This document shows, piece after piece, positions 1 through 8,661 of a DNA stretch of 50,342 nt. The position numbers and the translations under genes are program-made. Each line of letters starts with the position of its first letter. The stretch's first letter is position 1. Source of the stretch: Blastocladiella britannica. Taxonomy: Eukaryota; Blastocladiomycota; Blastocladiomycetes; Blastocladiales; Blastocladiaceae. The notes beneath the pieces were generated by a model that ran no database searches, was not told the origin of the DNA, and was given only the letters and a program-made list of their open reading frames with translations. Location of the stretch: positions 1 through 50,342 of the forward strand of contig MU624571.1 in the NCBI GenBank assembly GCA_025349905.2, written 5' to 3'.

Positions 1-91
1 TTGGCGATAAAACGGACGTTTTGTTCCACTTCACTTCCATCTCAGAATTCTGCATCCGAAACTCTGTTCAGTACACAGCCGTGTAGTAAAT

Positions 92-1390
92 TCAACTAGC
101 CTGGAACGAATTGGTACTGCGCTTCATGCGGCATTTGCTCTCGGCCGCAAACAGGTAAATGCACAGCGTCAGCACCGCGGCCACGTCCACGCCCGCCGCC
201 ACCTGGACCGCATACTCGGTCAAGTGGGCACGGCGGCCCGTGACGGTGGTGGCACCCGGATCGCTGGGATCCATGGGCCGCAGTCGCCGCGTGACAATGC
301 CCACCACTGCCGGTGGCGCATCGCTGGGAGCGAGCGGCGATGGCGACTGGATCAGCTTGACGTCGTCTGCTTCCTTGCCCGAGATGAAGAGGACCGGCAG
401 ATCGTGGATGATGGCAGCAGCTGCCGACGCCGACGACTCGCCCACGGGCACATCTTCGTCTTCATCGTCGTCTTCATCATCATCATCATCACCTTCAGCT
501 TGATCGCTCTTAGAAGGCCGCACTTGAGGAGCAGTAGCAGTTCGTCGTCGGGCGTGCAGGTACGCCCCGAGATCGGAAGCAACGGTCCCAGCCGAGGTGG
601 TCGACGATCCCGACGTGACGCGGCGGCGCTGTGGCGGCACGGGACTCCTACTTGGCTCGGGACTGAGCTCGCGGCTGCTGCTGCTGTTTCTGCTCGCGGC
701 CATCGCTGGAGGAGCAGCACTCAAAGAGGACGATGACGGCAATGGGTCTGCGCGCCACGCGGCCACCGCCACTTTTGTGCGCGAGACCTGGGTGTCGACG
801 CGGAATGCGCGCGCTCCCGAGGCCGACGCACCAGAGGGAGCAGCGGCGGGGCTCATGGCGGCGGCTCTGGCCCCGCCATAAAATACCAGGGCGTCGCGAA
901 TATGGGCCACGGGCCGCCCGTGCGCGTCCGAGACGGTGCGCTGGATGCGGGCCAGAGACGAGTGGTCGCGCACCACAAACCAGACCGGGTCACCGCCCAC
1001 GACGGCCGCTGCGGCAGGTGTTGTTACCGCTGTTGCTGGTGGCCAAGCGTGGTCAGCCTTTTCGGGGTGCGACATGGACGAGAGCGCGCTGTCGTGGCTG
1101 CTTCGTCGTGGCGGAACGTGGTCGGCGCGTGTCACCGACACGGGCGCAGTCGACGCGCGTGGGAACAGCATGGTGAAGGACGATGCGGTGGGCAGGCAGT
1201 GCGCGTGGTCCAGAATGGCCAGGTGTGGGAGCAGCTGCTGATTGGCGCCTGCGATTCCATCGTCAGCTGTGGTCTCGGCAATGGCGGCCAGCGAGCAAGA
1301 AAAGACATCGGTCAGTGGTGGGGCGGCGCTCGGGTGTGCGAGCGACCCGCGCCGCTCTAGTCGTTGGCGAGAGGAAGTTGTGTTGCCCAT
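92..1390 (-). CDS. LURP-one-related (LOR/Tubby-C-like) protein A with long low-complexity insert
   Basis: Intronless, 432 aa if started at the Met of MGNTTSS (codon 1390-1388); the frame stays open upstream, but both paralogues at 4834-5466 and 5572-6213 also start with MGN and a Ser at position 6, so this Met is preferred. MGNxxS fits the N-myristoylation consensus, which would put the protein on membranes. A first LOR-like stretch lies near residues 134-190 (VWFVVRDHSSLARIQ), and the family's closing strand and helix (YAVQVAAGVDVAAVLTLC) is near the C-terminus, resembling YQVEVSAGVDRAALVCMLL of the paralogue. Between them lie about 170 residues of Ser/Ala/Pro/Arg-rich sequence and an Asp/Glu run near residues 302-315. 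LOR folds resemble Tubby C-terminal and scramblase domains; substrate and role here are unknown. Family call is by eye; the split domain makes it less certain than for the two paralogues. Confidence 0.6.
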   Translation of the reverse strand: MGNTTSSRQRLERRGSLAHPSAAPPLTDVFSCSLAAIAETTADDGIAGANQQLLPHLAILDHAHCLPTASSFTMLFPRASTAPVSVTRADHVPPRRSSHDSALSSMSHPEKADHAWPPATAVTTPAAAAVVGGDPVWFVVRDHSSLARIQRTVSDAHGRPVAHIRDALVFYGGARAAAMSPAAAPSGASASGARAFRVDTQVSRTKVAVAAWRADPLPSSSSLSAAPPAMAASRNSSSSRELSPEPSRSPVPPQRRRVTSGSSTTSAGTVASDLGAYLHARRRTATAPQVRPSKSDQAEGDDDDDEDDDEDEDVPVGESSASAAAAIIHDLPVLFISGKEADDVKLIQSPSPLAPSDAPPAVVGIVTRRLRPMDPSDPGATTVTGRRAHLTEYAVQVAAGVDVAAVLTLCIYLFAAESKCRMKRSTNSFQAS

Positions 1391-1553
1391 CTTGTGTGTG
1401 GATCGATTAAGTTTCGCGCGTACGAAAGAGGAACGTAAGTGTGGCGGCGTATACGCGGTCGAAATATTTCGCAGTATTTCGGTCACGGTGGCGTAATTTG
1501 GTTTCTCACTCACGGCAACTCAGTCTCAGGTTTCCTCTTTGATACTTGAGAAA

Positions 1554-3108
1554 ATGGACGCATTTGTGTGTACACTCTACTCATCCACAAGAGATATTCA
1601 CTCACTCACGCAACCGTAATGTCAAGCTTGCTCGGAAATTGGCACAGAAGCGTGCTCAAACCACGCCTGGTCCTGTTCCAAATGGGATTGCGCGCATATC
1701 CCAACGGCAACCGCTGCCATTCACGTTCCCGGTCACAGCAGCGGCACCGCCACCACTACCGCAAAGAGCACCCGTCAAATCATTCGCAATAAGACCATTG
1801 AAATCAAATGGAGTCGACCCGGTGGCCACCCTGCCCGTCGAGCTGCTGCTCATAATCTTTTCCTTGCTGCCCCTGCGAGCTCTCACCTCGTCCAGCGGTG
1901 TGTCCAAACCCTGGCGCCGCCTGCTCGCCGCCCACCGCTACCTTTGGCGAGACCTGGATCTCGCACTCGACTGCAAAAACAACATCCCGGTCGCCGCATT
2001 TGCCGCACTCACAAAGCGTGCTGGCACGCACTTGCGCTCCTTGGTGATCACTGGCTTGACCACGGAGCTGACTGGGGCCGCATGGCGCTCGCTGGCTCTG
2101 GTACCTTCCCACCACCCAAACTTGGCGTCCTTGGAAATCCACCCGGGCCACCGCTGCACTGCGGGCGGTTCCTCACACCTCACGGCATCGATCTTGGCAA
2201 CCATGGTCGGTCCAAACCTGACGTCGTTGCGCCTTCCTGGTTGCGCGGGCGTCAATGACTCGGGACTGCGAGTGATCTTGGCCAAGTCTACTCGCTTGGA
2301 GTCGGTTGATTTTAGCCAGTGCCCGAACCTCGATGGAAACGGGTTTGCCCCTGGGGGTGATGAGCCTGTGCAACCATCCTCCCTCCGTCGCGTCAAGCTC
2401 AAGGGTTGTCGCGCATTCACTTCACAGGGTATCCATGAGCTGGCGAAACATCACCCGCATGTGACAGAGCTCGACCTGACCGCGTGCCCGCATGTGACCG
2501 TGACGGCCCTGTCCGATCTCGGTATAAGGCGGTTGCGGAACCTCGAGTCGCTGACGCTTTGGAACCACGCGTCCTTGACCTCGGAGGCGCTTGCAGGCAC
2601 CTTTGAGCACCTCGAGCGTTTAACGACGTTTTATTTGCTTGCCTCCCGTGTCGTGGACCACCGAGTGATCGCGGCGCTGGGCAGCTCTAGTGCCAAGACA
2701 ATCCCGTTGAGGAGCCTATCGCTCCCATCTTCGGCACATGCTTCTGAGGCCGACTGGATCCAGCTCTTTGCACGCGCGACTTTTCTCGAACACCTTAACG
2801 CAGCGTCCTGCCCTGGCATCACGCCCGCGGCTTTGGCCCACCTGCCCGCGACGCTGAAGTCGCTAGACGTGAGCGGCCTGAGTGCTGTGACGGATGCTGC
2901 TGTCAAGTCGGTGGCGGTAGCGTGCCCTGACCTCATGCGTCTGGGAATCTCTGGGACGCGCGTGACGGAAAAGGGGCTGCAATACGCCGTCGCGCTCCTG
3001 CCCCACCTCCGTCATATCGATGCTCTTCGCTGTCCGCATATTTCCGCCCTTGCCCTTAACAAGATCCGCGAGTCTGGTGATATTTGTTTGGATTGGAGCT
3101 ACGAATGA
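1554..3108 (+). CDS. F-box and leucine-rich-repeat protein (FBXL/AMN1-like)
   Basis: Likely SCF ubiquitin-ligase substrate adaptor. The F-box (LPVELLLIIFSLLPLRAL, then the W of SKPWRRLL) lies near residues 70-115; the rest is a run of cysteine-containing-type LRRs with repeated LxxLxLxxCxxxT spacing to the C-terminus. The long frame has no ATG before the F-box, so a short first exon is needed: ATG at 1554 encodes MDAF, then a GTGTGT..CAAG intron at 1566-1626 (61 nt) joins in phase to LARKLAQK, giving 497 aa. That start is inferred. The stop (3106-3108) is 13 bp from the stop of the convergent IFT57 gene, and the 5' end faces LOR-A across about 160 bp. Substrate unknown; AMN1-like and FBXL2/20-like proteins have the same architecture. 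Confidence 0.8.
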
Positions 3109-3121
3109 ATTTTAAACTGTG

Positions 3122-4765
3122 TCAAATCCCGCCCCCAAACATCATGGCCATCGAGTCGCCCCCGGCTCGGCTGTGAAGATGCCCGTTGCTACTGCCCTCG
3201 GCGGCGCTTCCGATGTGAGCATGGATCGGCCCACCAGCGGCAATGCTCGTCTTGTGCTTAAGGCGGCCATTGAGCAGCTGGTGCTCCAGCACGCCCGTGC
3301 GCACGTCCATTTGCTTGATTTCAACCTTGAGCTTTTGCAGCGACGCCTTGATGTTGAGCAGCGGTTTGCTATCGGTCATGCCGGACCCGAGATCGTCCAT
3401 TTGAACCTTGACGCTTTCCAACTCGTCCGAGACGCGCTGGAGATCGCGTGCCAGCGCACTGTTCTTTTCGCCCGCGGCCGCGGCTTCGCTGCGCAGCGCA
3501 CTGACCCGTTCCTGGACCCCACGGTAGTCCCCGACCACATGCCCGAGCTGGCTGTTGACATACACTTCGCGCGACTTGAGCTTCTCCAGCGTGGCGTCCA
3601 TTTCGGCCACCACCGCCGCCACCGCGGGTGCCCCGGCACTCCACTCGGCCGCAATCGCGTCGCGGTGCGTGCGCACCGCCGCCACGTGCGTGCGCCACTG
3701 CTTGTGGTCGGTCGCCAGCGTGATACGCAGCCGTGGGGCTACCCGCTCGACTTCCGCCCGCCAGGTGGCTGGGTCGGTGGCCGCCAGTGCCGTGGCTGAT
3801 CCGCGCGCGGCCGCATGCGCCAAAGTCGACAGCGAGCCCATGGACGCGCCTTCGGGCCGCGCGGTCTTGGGCCGGCCTCCTGGGTGGGTCGCTCCGTCAG
3901 TGCCCCCACCGCCGCGGCGGACGCCTGCGAGCACCGCCGACACGTCTTCGTCGCCGCCAGCCCCGCTGGTGCCCCCTGCGACAGTGTCGGCGGTTGGCGG
4001 CGCCGCGCCGGCGTGCATTCGCCCTGCTGGAGAAGACGCTTGCCCGATTCCGCCGTACAGCGCGTCCGTCTCGTCAGGCATGTCGTCGTCCACCGCATCC
4101 GGGTCGTCTATGCCCCCGTGCGAATCGGCACGCACCTCCGCCTCGTCGTCCGCTTCCACCTCGTCAAAGTGTCTTTACAATGTATTGTCAAGTAAGTTGC
4201 ATCTGGCACCAAAAAAGACAAGATGAATGAAAAACGCACTCGGCAGCATCAAAGCTGGGCTTTTTAAATGCGATTCCGGAAGCTTTCAGCGCGCGATCGG
4301 CCATGCCCGTCAGTGCAGCAAGCACCGAGTCGCCATATCCCTGCCGGATCTTTGTTGGGGCAAAGTCGCCCTCGACTCCAGCTGCTTTGAGGACGAGTCC
4401 TGTTTTAGGAAATGTAGTATGAGTTCACAGAGATCAAATGCCTTCCTGCAGCGACAAGAGCACGAACCAACGTTGGTTGCTGCCACCACGGGATCGTCGA
4501 GCTCTCCTGGTGCAGAAAACGATGCATTGGCGGTGCTGCACAACCACGCAAAGAGCGCGTAAAAGTACGAGAGCTGATATGTCGGATTCGCGTGCGCTCG
4601 TGCGAAAAACGTCGGATCAAGCGGCTTCAAGTTTCTATTCCAAGTGTCCAAATGTTAAACCAATGCGATATTCCTCAAGAAGGCCACTTGCGATAAATTG
4701 TACTTGAGAGGGCAAAACCGCGACGTGTAATTGAGCAAGCGTAGGCGGTCGAGGAGCGGGTCCAT
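3122..4765 (-). CDS. IFT57: Intraflagellar transport protein 57 (IFT-B)
   Basis: Component of the IFT-B train that carries cargo along the axoneme and is needed to build a flagellum. Four exons on the minus strand: 4765-4704, 4634-4468, 4399-4240 and 4172-3122, summing to 1440 nt (479 aa) in frame. The N-terminus MDPLLDRLRLLNY and the block with NPTYQLSYFYALFAWL and ELDDP match the divergent calponin-homology domain of IFT57; the GDFAPTKIRQGYGDSV block follows directly across intron 2 with no length change against animal IFT57. The C-terminal half is coiled coil with the family landmarks RITLATDHKQWRTHV, SREVYVNSQL and MTDSKPLLNIK. An Ala/Gly/Asp-rich linker separates the two. Introns are 69, 68 and 67 nt. 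The protein lacks the ~40-residue N-terminal extension of vertebrates. The gene implies a motile zoospore stage. Confidence 0.93.
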
Positions 4766-4833
4766 GATATCTTTGTATTGCTCTTGAATGTGAAAATCGA
4801 AAAAAAGAGATGGGAAAATGCTATCGAACTATT

Positions 4834-5466
4834 TCAACTGTCCCCCGAGTCCTGGCGTCGTTGGTGCGCAATAAGGAGCATGCACACCAACGCCGCGCGG
4901 TCCACGCCAGCGGACACCTCGACCTTGTAATTGCAGTGATACGGCTTTTCGATGTTGTGCGCCTTGGCCACCAGCGCGCCGCCGTCCTTGGGATCGCCCA
5001 CAAACACGTAAATGCCCTCGAAGTACTCGTGAGCGAGAACATAAAGCATATCGTGCTCGGCCGTGGATCCCCGGAACGTGAATTTCACGCTGCTATTGAT
5101 CTCCGCGAGCCGCAGCGCCAGCGTATCGTCACGCACTTTTGCGCTCTCGGCGTCACCGCGAAACACCAGGTGCTCAATGTATTTGGACGAAGTGCCCCGC
5201 TTAAACGTGCACATGGCCGCGCCGGTGCTGGCGTGAAACAACGCCTGGGATTTTATAACGCGCCTCACGGACGACCTTGTGGGCACCACCGTCCAGTCTG
5301 CGGGGGCGTCCTTTTGGTCCGACAATACCACCTCAATCGTTGAATTGCTCAAGTGTCTGAGAAACAGTGTGGAGGGCGTCATGGACACGTATTTGCCGTC
5401 GATAATCGCCATTGGCGAGCTTAAATCGCTCATGGGCGGGGGCTCGTAGGATGGTGCGTTGCCCAT
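4834..5466 (-). CDS. LURP-one-related protein B, predicted N-myristoylated
   Basis: Single exon, 210 aa, from the Met of MGNAPSYEPPP; the upstream in-frame codons are dropped because the adjacent paralogue starts with the same motif. Gly2 and Ser6 fit N-myristoylation. The body is a complete LOR barrel: strands around IIDGKYVSMTPSTLFL, DWTVVPTRSSVRRV and YVFVGDPKDGGALVAK, ending in the hydrophobic helix YKVEVSAGVDRAALVCMLL that fills the barrel in Tubby-like folds. It lacks the low-complexity insert of LOR-A. Its neighbour at 5572-6213 is a tandem copy on the same strand 105 bp upstream, about two-thirds identical by eye. The IFT57 start lies 68 bp downstream on the same strand. Plant LURP1 relatives act in defence and animal relatives are scramblases; no function can be assigned here. 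Confidence 0.82.
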   Translation of the reverse strand: MGNAPSYEPPPMSDLSSPMAIIDGKYVSMTPSTLFLRHLSNSTIEVVLSDQKDAPADWTVVPTRSSVRRVIKSQALFHASTGAAMCTFKRGTSSKYIEHLVFRGDAESAKVRDDTLALRLAEINSSVKFTFRGSTAEHDMLYVLAHEYFEGIYVFVGDPKDGGALVAKAHNIEKPYHCNYKVEVSAGVDRAALVCMLLIAHQRRQDSGDS

Positions 5467-5571
5467 GGTAAATATTGCTATATATGTCGGGACCGCCAGA
5501 AGGTGGTTGGCTCTCATCTGTTGCCGAGCGCCACCACGCAGGGACGCATTGCTACAAAAAAAAAATTCTAC

Positions 5572-6213
5572 TCAATCACGGCTCCTCCAGTCTTGGCGAG
5601 CTCGGTGTGCGATAAGGAGCATGCACACTAGCGCCGCGCGGTCCACACCAGCAGAGACCTCGACCTGGTAGTTGCAATGGTCAGGTTTCGCGATGTTTTT
5701 CGCTTGAGCCACCAGCGCGCCGCCGCCATCCTTGGGATCGCCGACGAACACATAAATATCTTCAGAGTGATAGGGTGCGAGGATATAAAGCGTCTCGTGC
5801 TCGGCCGTGAATCCCTGGAACGCAATGGCCCTGCTGACGTGTGCGGACTTGAGCCGCAGCGCGAGCATATCGTCCCGCTCCTCGGCACTTTCGATTCCAC
5901 CACGGAACACCAGGTGCTTGCCTCGATTGGACGCCATATCTGGCATGAATGTGCACATGGCCGCACCAGTGCTGGCGTTGAACAGGGTCTGGGATTTAAT
6001 CAGACGCAGCACGGACGATTTCTTGGGAACCACCGTCCAATCCGCGGGGTGGTCCTGCTGGCCCGAGAGCACTACTTCGATCGTGGAATTGTCCAGGCCC
6101 CTAAGGAACATGTTCGACGGCGTCATGCACACGTAATTGCCGTCGATTATCGACATGGGCCGCGAGCGAAAGTCGCTCATCGGCGGGGGCTCGTAGGATG
6201 GCACATTACCCAT
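5572..6213 (-). CDS. LURP-one-related protein C, predicted N-myristoylated
   Basis: Single exon, 213 aa, starting MGNVPSYEPPPMSD, with Gly2 and Ser6 positioned for N-myristoylation. Tandem paralogue of LOR-B with the same strand order and the same end (QVEVSAGVDRAALVCMLL, then a basic tail). Differences cluster in surface stretches: FKRGTSSKYIE in B reads FMPDMASNRGK here, and the segment after LALRL also differs, suggesting two diverged, maintained copies rather than a very recent duplication. No introns, unlike most genes in the window. Its 5' side opens onto a 1.07-kb gap containing an interspersed repeat. Biochemical role not known. Confidence 0.82.
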   Translation of the reverse strand: MGNVPSYEPPPMSDFRSRPMSIIDGNYVCMTPSNMFLRGLDNSTIEVVLSGQQDHPADWTVVPKKSSVLRLIKSQTLFNASTGAAMCTFMPDMASNRGKHLVFRGGIESAEERDDMLALRLKSAHVSRAIAFQGFTAEHETLYILAPYHSEDIYVFVGDPKDGGGALVAQAKNIAKPDHCNYQVEVSAGVDRAALVCMLLIAHRARQDWRSRD

Positions 6214-6327
6214 ACTTTAAAATGCAGTATTATGGAAATTATTGTCGGTCCACTGCTTTGGCGAAAGGTAAATGGGCCGGCCGGCCAAGCTGGCTTCATT
6301 TTGTCGTTGAGCGCCGCCACGCCTCGC

Positions 6328-6770
6328 GGCTGGGAAGAGTCGGAACAATATCCGGCGGAGAACAGTCAAAAAGCTTCAGGATAAACAGGACAAGATACTA
6401 TCCGCAGGAAACTGTAACGTCGCCCGGAATCCGCCAAACTTTAACACCAAGTCCGATTCCGCAATAAAATCCCACTTTTATTTTCCGCTGGATTGTTGCC
6501 TGGCTAAGCCGTTGACGCTGCCATGATTCCTTTGGATGTTTCCTCAGGAATCAGACTTGATCACCTTTTCCAGAGGACTTACAAAACACTTTTCCAAGGG
6601 AATTTTTAGCTCCAAAATCCAGCCGAATCTGAATCCAATTCCCAAAATCACCATATATAAACTTTCATACATTCGCTTTTTACCCAAATACTCGGTCTCG
6701 ATCACATCCAAATCCTGCTCAAACTTGATCGCATACCAAAAAGAGACCTATACAAAAGAAATAAACATGT
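6328..6770. repeat. Interspersed direct repeat, copy 1 (443 bp)
   Basis: Positions 6364-6770 match 48981-49387 base for base with one mismatch (6371 vs 48988) over 407 bp and no gap. Homology continues left at lower identity to about 6328 (CGGCTGGG), with 10 extra bases here (GGCGGAGAAC). The unit contains TATATAAAC, AATAAA-like strings near 6463 and 6759, and ends exactly at AAACATGT in both copies, beyond which the flanks are unrelated. It starts near TGGG and has a CA just before its right edge, so a solo LTR is possible, but I find no matching target duplication. A mobile or duplicated promoter module is the other option. No credible coding frame inside. Confidence 0.85.
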
Positions 6771-7286
6771 GCTCGAGACTGAATATCAAATAAACCAGAA
6801 TGGCCGCACCCGCAACAAGCTTCTCGAGACACACGACGCACTTGACTGGACCCTGCACGACAAATATAATGAAAAGAACACAAGGCAAATGAGTGGACGA
6901 CCAGGCTGTTCGCCCATTGACAAGATCGGCGCGTACACAAAAGAAATAAGACGAAGAGTAAAAGTATGGGACGGTTCTTGAATAAATAATGTGCTTGGGG
7001 GGCCCTGCGGCCGAAAGGAAAAGAGAGGGCGATCGATTTGCTTCAGAGACAAATCGGCTTTCCGCAGCCAAACCTTGCTTTGATCAGGCCTGGCCCGGCG
7101 CGCGCGCGCGAAAGAAATGGCCCCAAAGCTCAAAGAAGACTTGATGAATATGGGCCAAGTTCGGTTGGGTATGCCATGGGAACGTCACACGAGATCAGCA
7201 GGCGAGGAGAGTGATTGCCGCAATTCTAGATACTCAACGAATGGTTGTGACAGGCGCGCCGAATGCATAAGACGGTTTTATTTATA
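6771..7286. other. Intergenic stretch without a supported gene
   Basis: About 515 bp between repeat copy 1 and the stop of the coiled-coil gene. Short frames exist on both strands but none has the high third-position GC or domain content of real genes here. The string ACAAAAGAAATAA, present at the end of the repeat (from 6753), recurs near 6938, and CTCGAGAC occurs twice (from 6772 and about 50 bp later), hinting at decayed repeat sequence. A GC-rich alternating CGCGCGCG run is near 7098. I see nothing else. Confidence 0.5.
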
Positions 7287-8501
7287 TCAAACACCTTGCC
7301 CTTCTGGCCGCCCACCGTGTCCCACCGGCAATGAGCCGCCGCTCGCCCGCACGAGCTCATCTTGTAGCGTCTGATCTTTGGTCGTTGGCGTCGCATGTGG
7401 TCGCATGGCGACAGACATACGGTCCATTGCCGCGTCGAGGTCGGCCAGCAACGCATCCCGCGCCTCAAGCGCATGAACCAGTACCTGCGCTTGGTTGTAG
7501 AGCTCGGCCACGTGCACTTGCCACTGCCGCGCAAGCTCCGCACTGGCCACTTGCATCTCGCTCCAAGCTTGTTCCGCCGCCCGAGCCCGCGGCAATGCAT
7601 CCGCGAGTGCCTTTTCAGCGTGAGCCAGTTCCGCAGCCAGCTTGGCCGATTTCTGCGCCTCCTGCTCGTGCGCGGCCGAGACCATCTCGCACTCCTTGAT
7701 GGTATCGGCGGCAGTGCGTTTTGCCGCCACCAAAATGGCAGTGAGGTGTTCTTTGCGGGCAATCTCGTTTGCCAGCCGCGCGTCGAGATCCGAAATAAGC
7801 CGGGCCGACGCCGTTTCGGCAATAGCGCTGGTGCGCACGCGCTCCTCCAGGATGCGAATACGCCGGTCACGGTCCATTAGGGCGGCCACAAGGCCGTCGG
7901 GGTCGCTTAGGTCATATATGGCGTGAACCATATCGGCAAATGAAGAGTGGGCAGAGGAAGTCGATGACGACAAGGTGTGAGCAGGGGTTTGTAGCTGCTG
8001 GGAACGAAGAGGAGGTTGTGCGTGAGGTGACCTACTTGGATGCACCGTCGCATTGGATGTAACGGATGCTGCAATGGAGACCGTGGATGCCTTGCGCTGG
8101 AGTGTAGCGGGCAAGTAGGATCCGCTCGCACTAGGGCGAAGTGCTGGTGGTTGGACCAGTTTAACCGGTGGCTCTACCGATGCTTCGCTTGGCGGCGCAG
8201 CGGTCGTTGCCGAGAAAAAAGACACGGCATCCGTCAATGTCGACCATATAGAGGTCATTGGCTGATCCTGGGGCTGCTCTTTTTGCGGCGATCCAGGATC
8301 CAATGTTTTTGCGTCGGAATCTGTGCCATCATCATCTTCGTCGCTGTCAGCCAGGACGTGAAATGGAAGGCTCGCTGCCGAAGACTGGTCCCGGGGGATG
8401 TTATCCGTGGAGACCCGTCGGAAGGAGGAGGAAGGACCTCGTTGCAGTAAAAGGGGATCATCGGCGCGGCGGGGCACCGATACTACCGGTGATTGGCTCA
8501 T
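7287..8501 (-). CDS. Coiled-coil protein of unknown function
   Basis: Single exon, 404 aa, ATG at 8501-8499. The N-terminal half is Ser/Pro-rich and probably disordered, with an acidic patch (DSDEDDDGTDSD, residues about 52-63) and many SP/TP sites. Residues about 200-365 form a nearly continuous Ala/Glu/Arg-rich coiled coil (heptads through RILEERVRTSAIAETASARL and later LAAELAHAEKALADAL). I do not recognise a family; it could be a cytoskeletal, centrosomal or vesicle-tether protein. It is divergent from the carnitine acetyltransferase gene, with 160 bp between the two start codons. Confidence 0.7.
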   Translation of the reverse strand: MSQSPVVSVPRRADDPLLLQRGPSSSFRRVSTDNIPRDQSSAASLPFHVLADSDEDDDGTDSDAKTLDPGSPQKEQPQDQPMTSIWSTLTDAVSFFSATTAAPPSEASVEPPVKLVQPPALRPSASGSYLPATLQRKASTVSIAASVTSNATVHPSRSPHAQPPLRSQQLQTPAHTLSSSTSSAHSSFADMVHAIYDLSDPDGLVAALMDRDRRIRILEERVRTSAIAETASARLISDLDARLANEIARKEHLTAILVAAKRTAADTIKECEMVSAAHEQEAQKSAKLAAELAHAEKALADALPRARAAEQAWSEMQVASAELARQWQVHVAELYNQAQVLVHALEARDALLADLDAAMDRMSVAMRPHATPTTKDQTLQDELVRASGGSLPVGHGGRPEGQGV

Positions 8502-8661
8502 AGTTTATTATTGATATATTGTGGATCGGAGGTAGACCCATGATCCATTGTATATTTTGGACAGTACTTGAGTATACAGTGATGTCACCGCTTCTATAAA
8601 AATTTTCGGTAAACCTAAGAAATCTTTTCCTTCAAGGCCAACCAAATTGAATACCATATCC

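Noticed and set aside
6198..6467. Open frame entering repeat copy 1, with a twin at 48575-49084 entering copy 2
   Set aside because: The shared ends come only from the repeat sequence; the upstream parts are unrelated and the second overlaps ArfGAP coding sequence in another frame.
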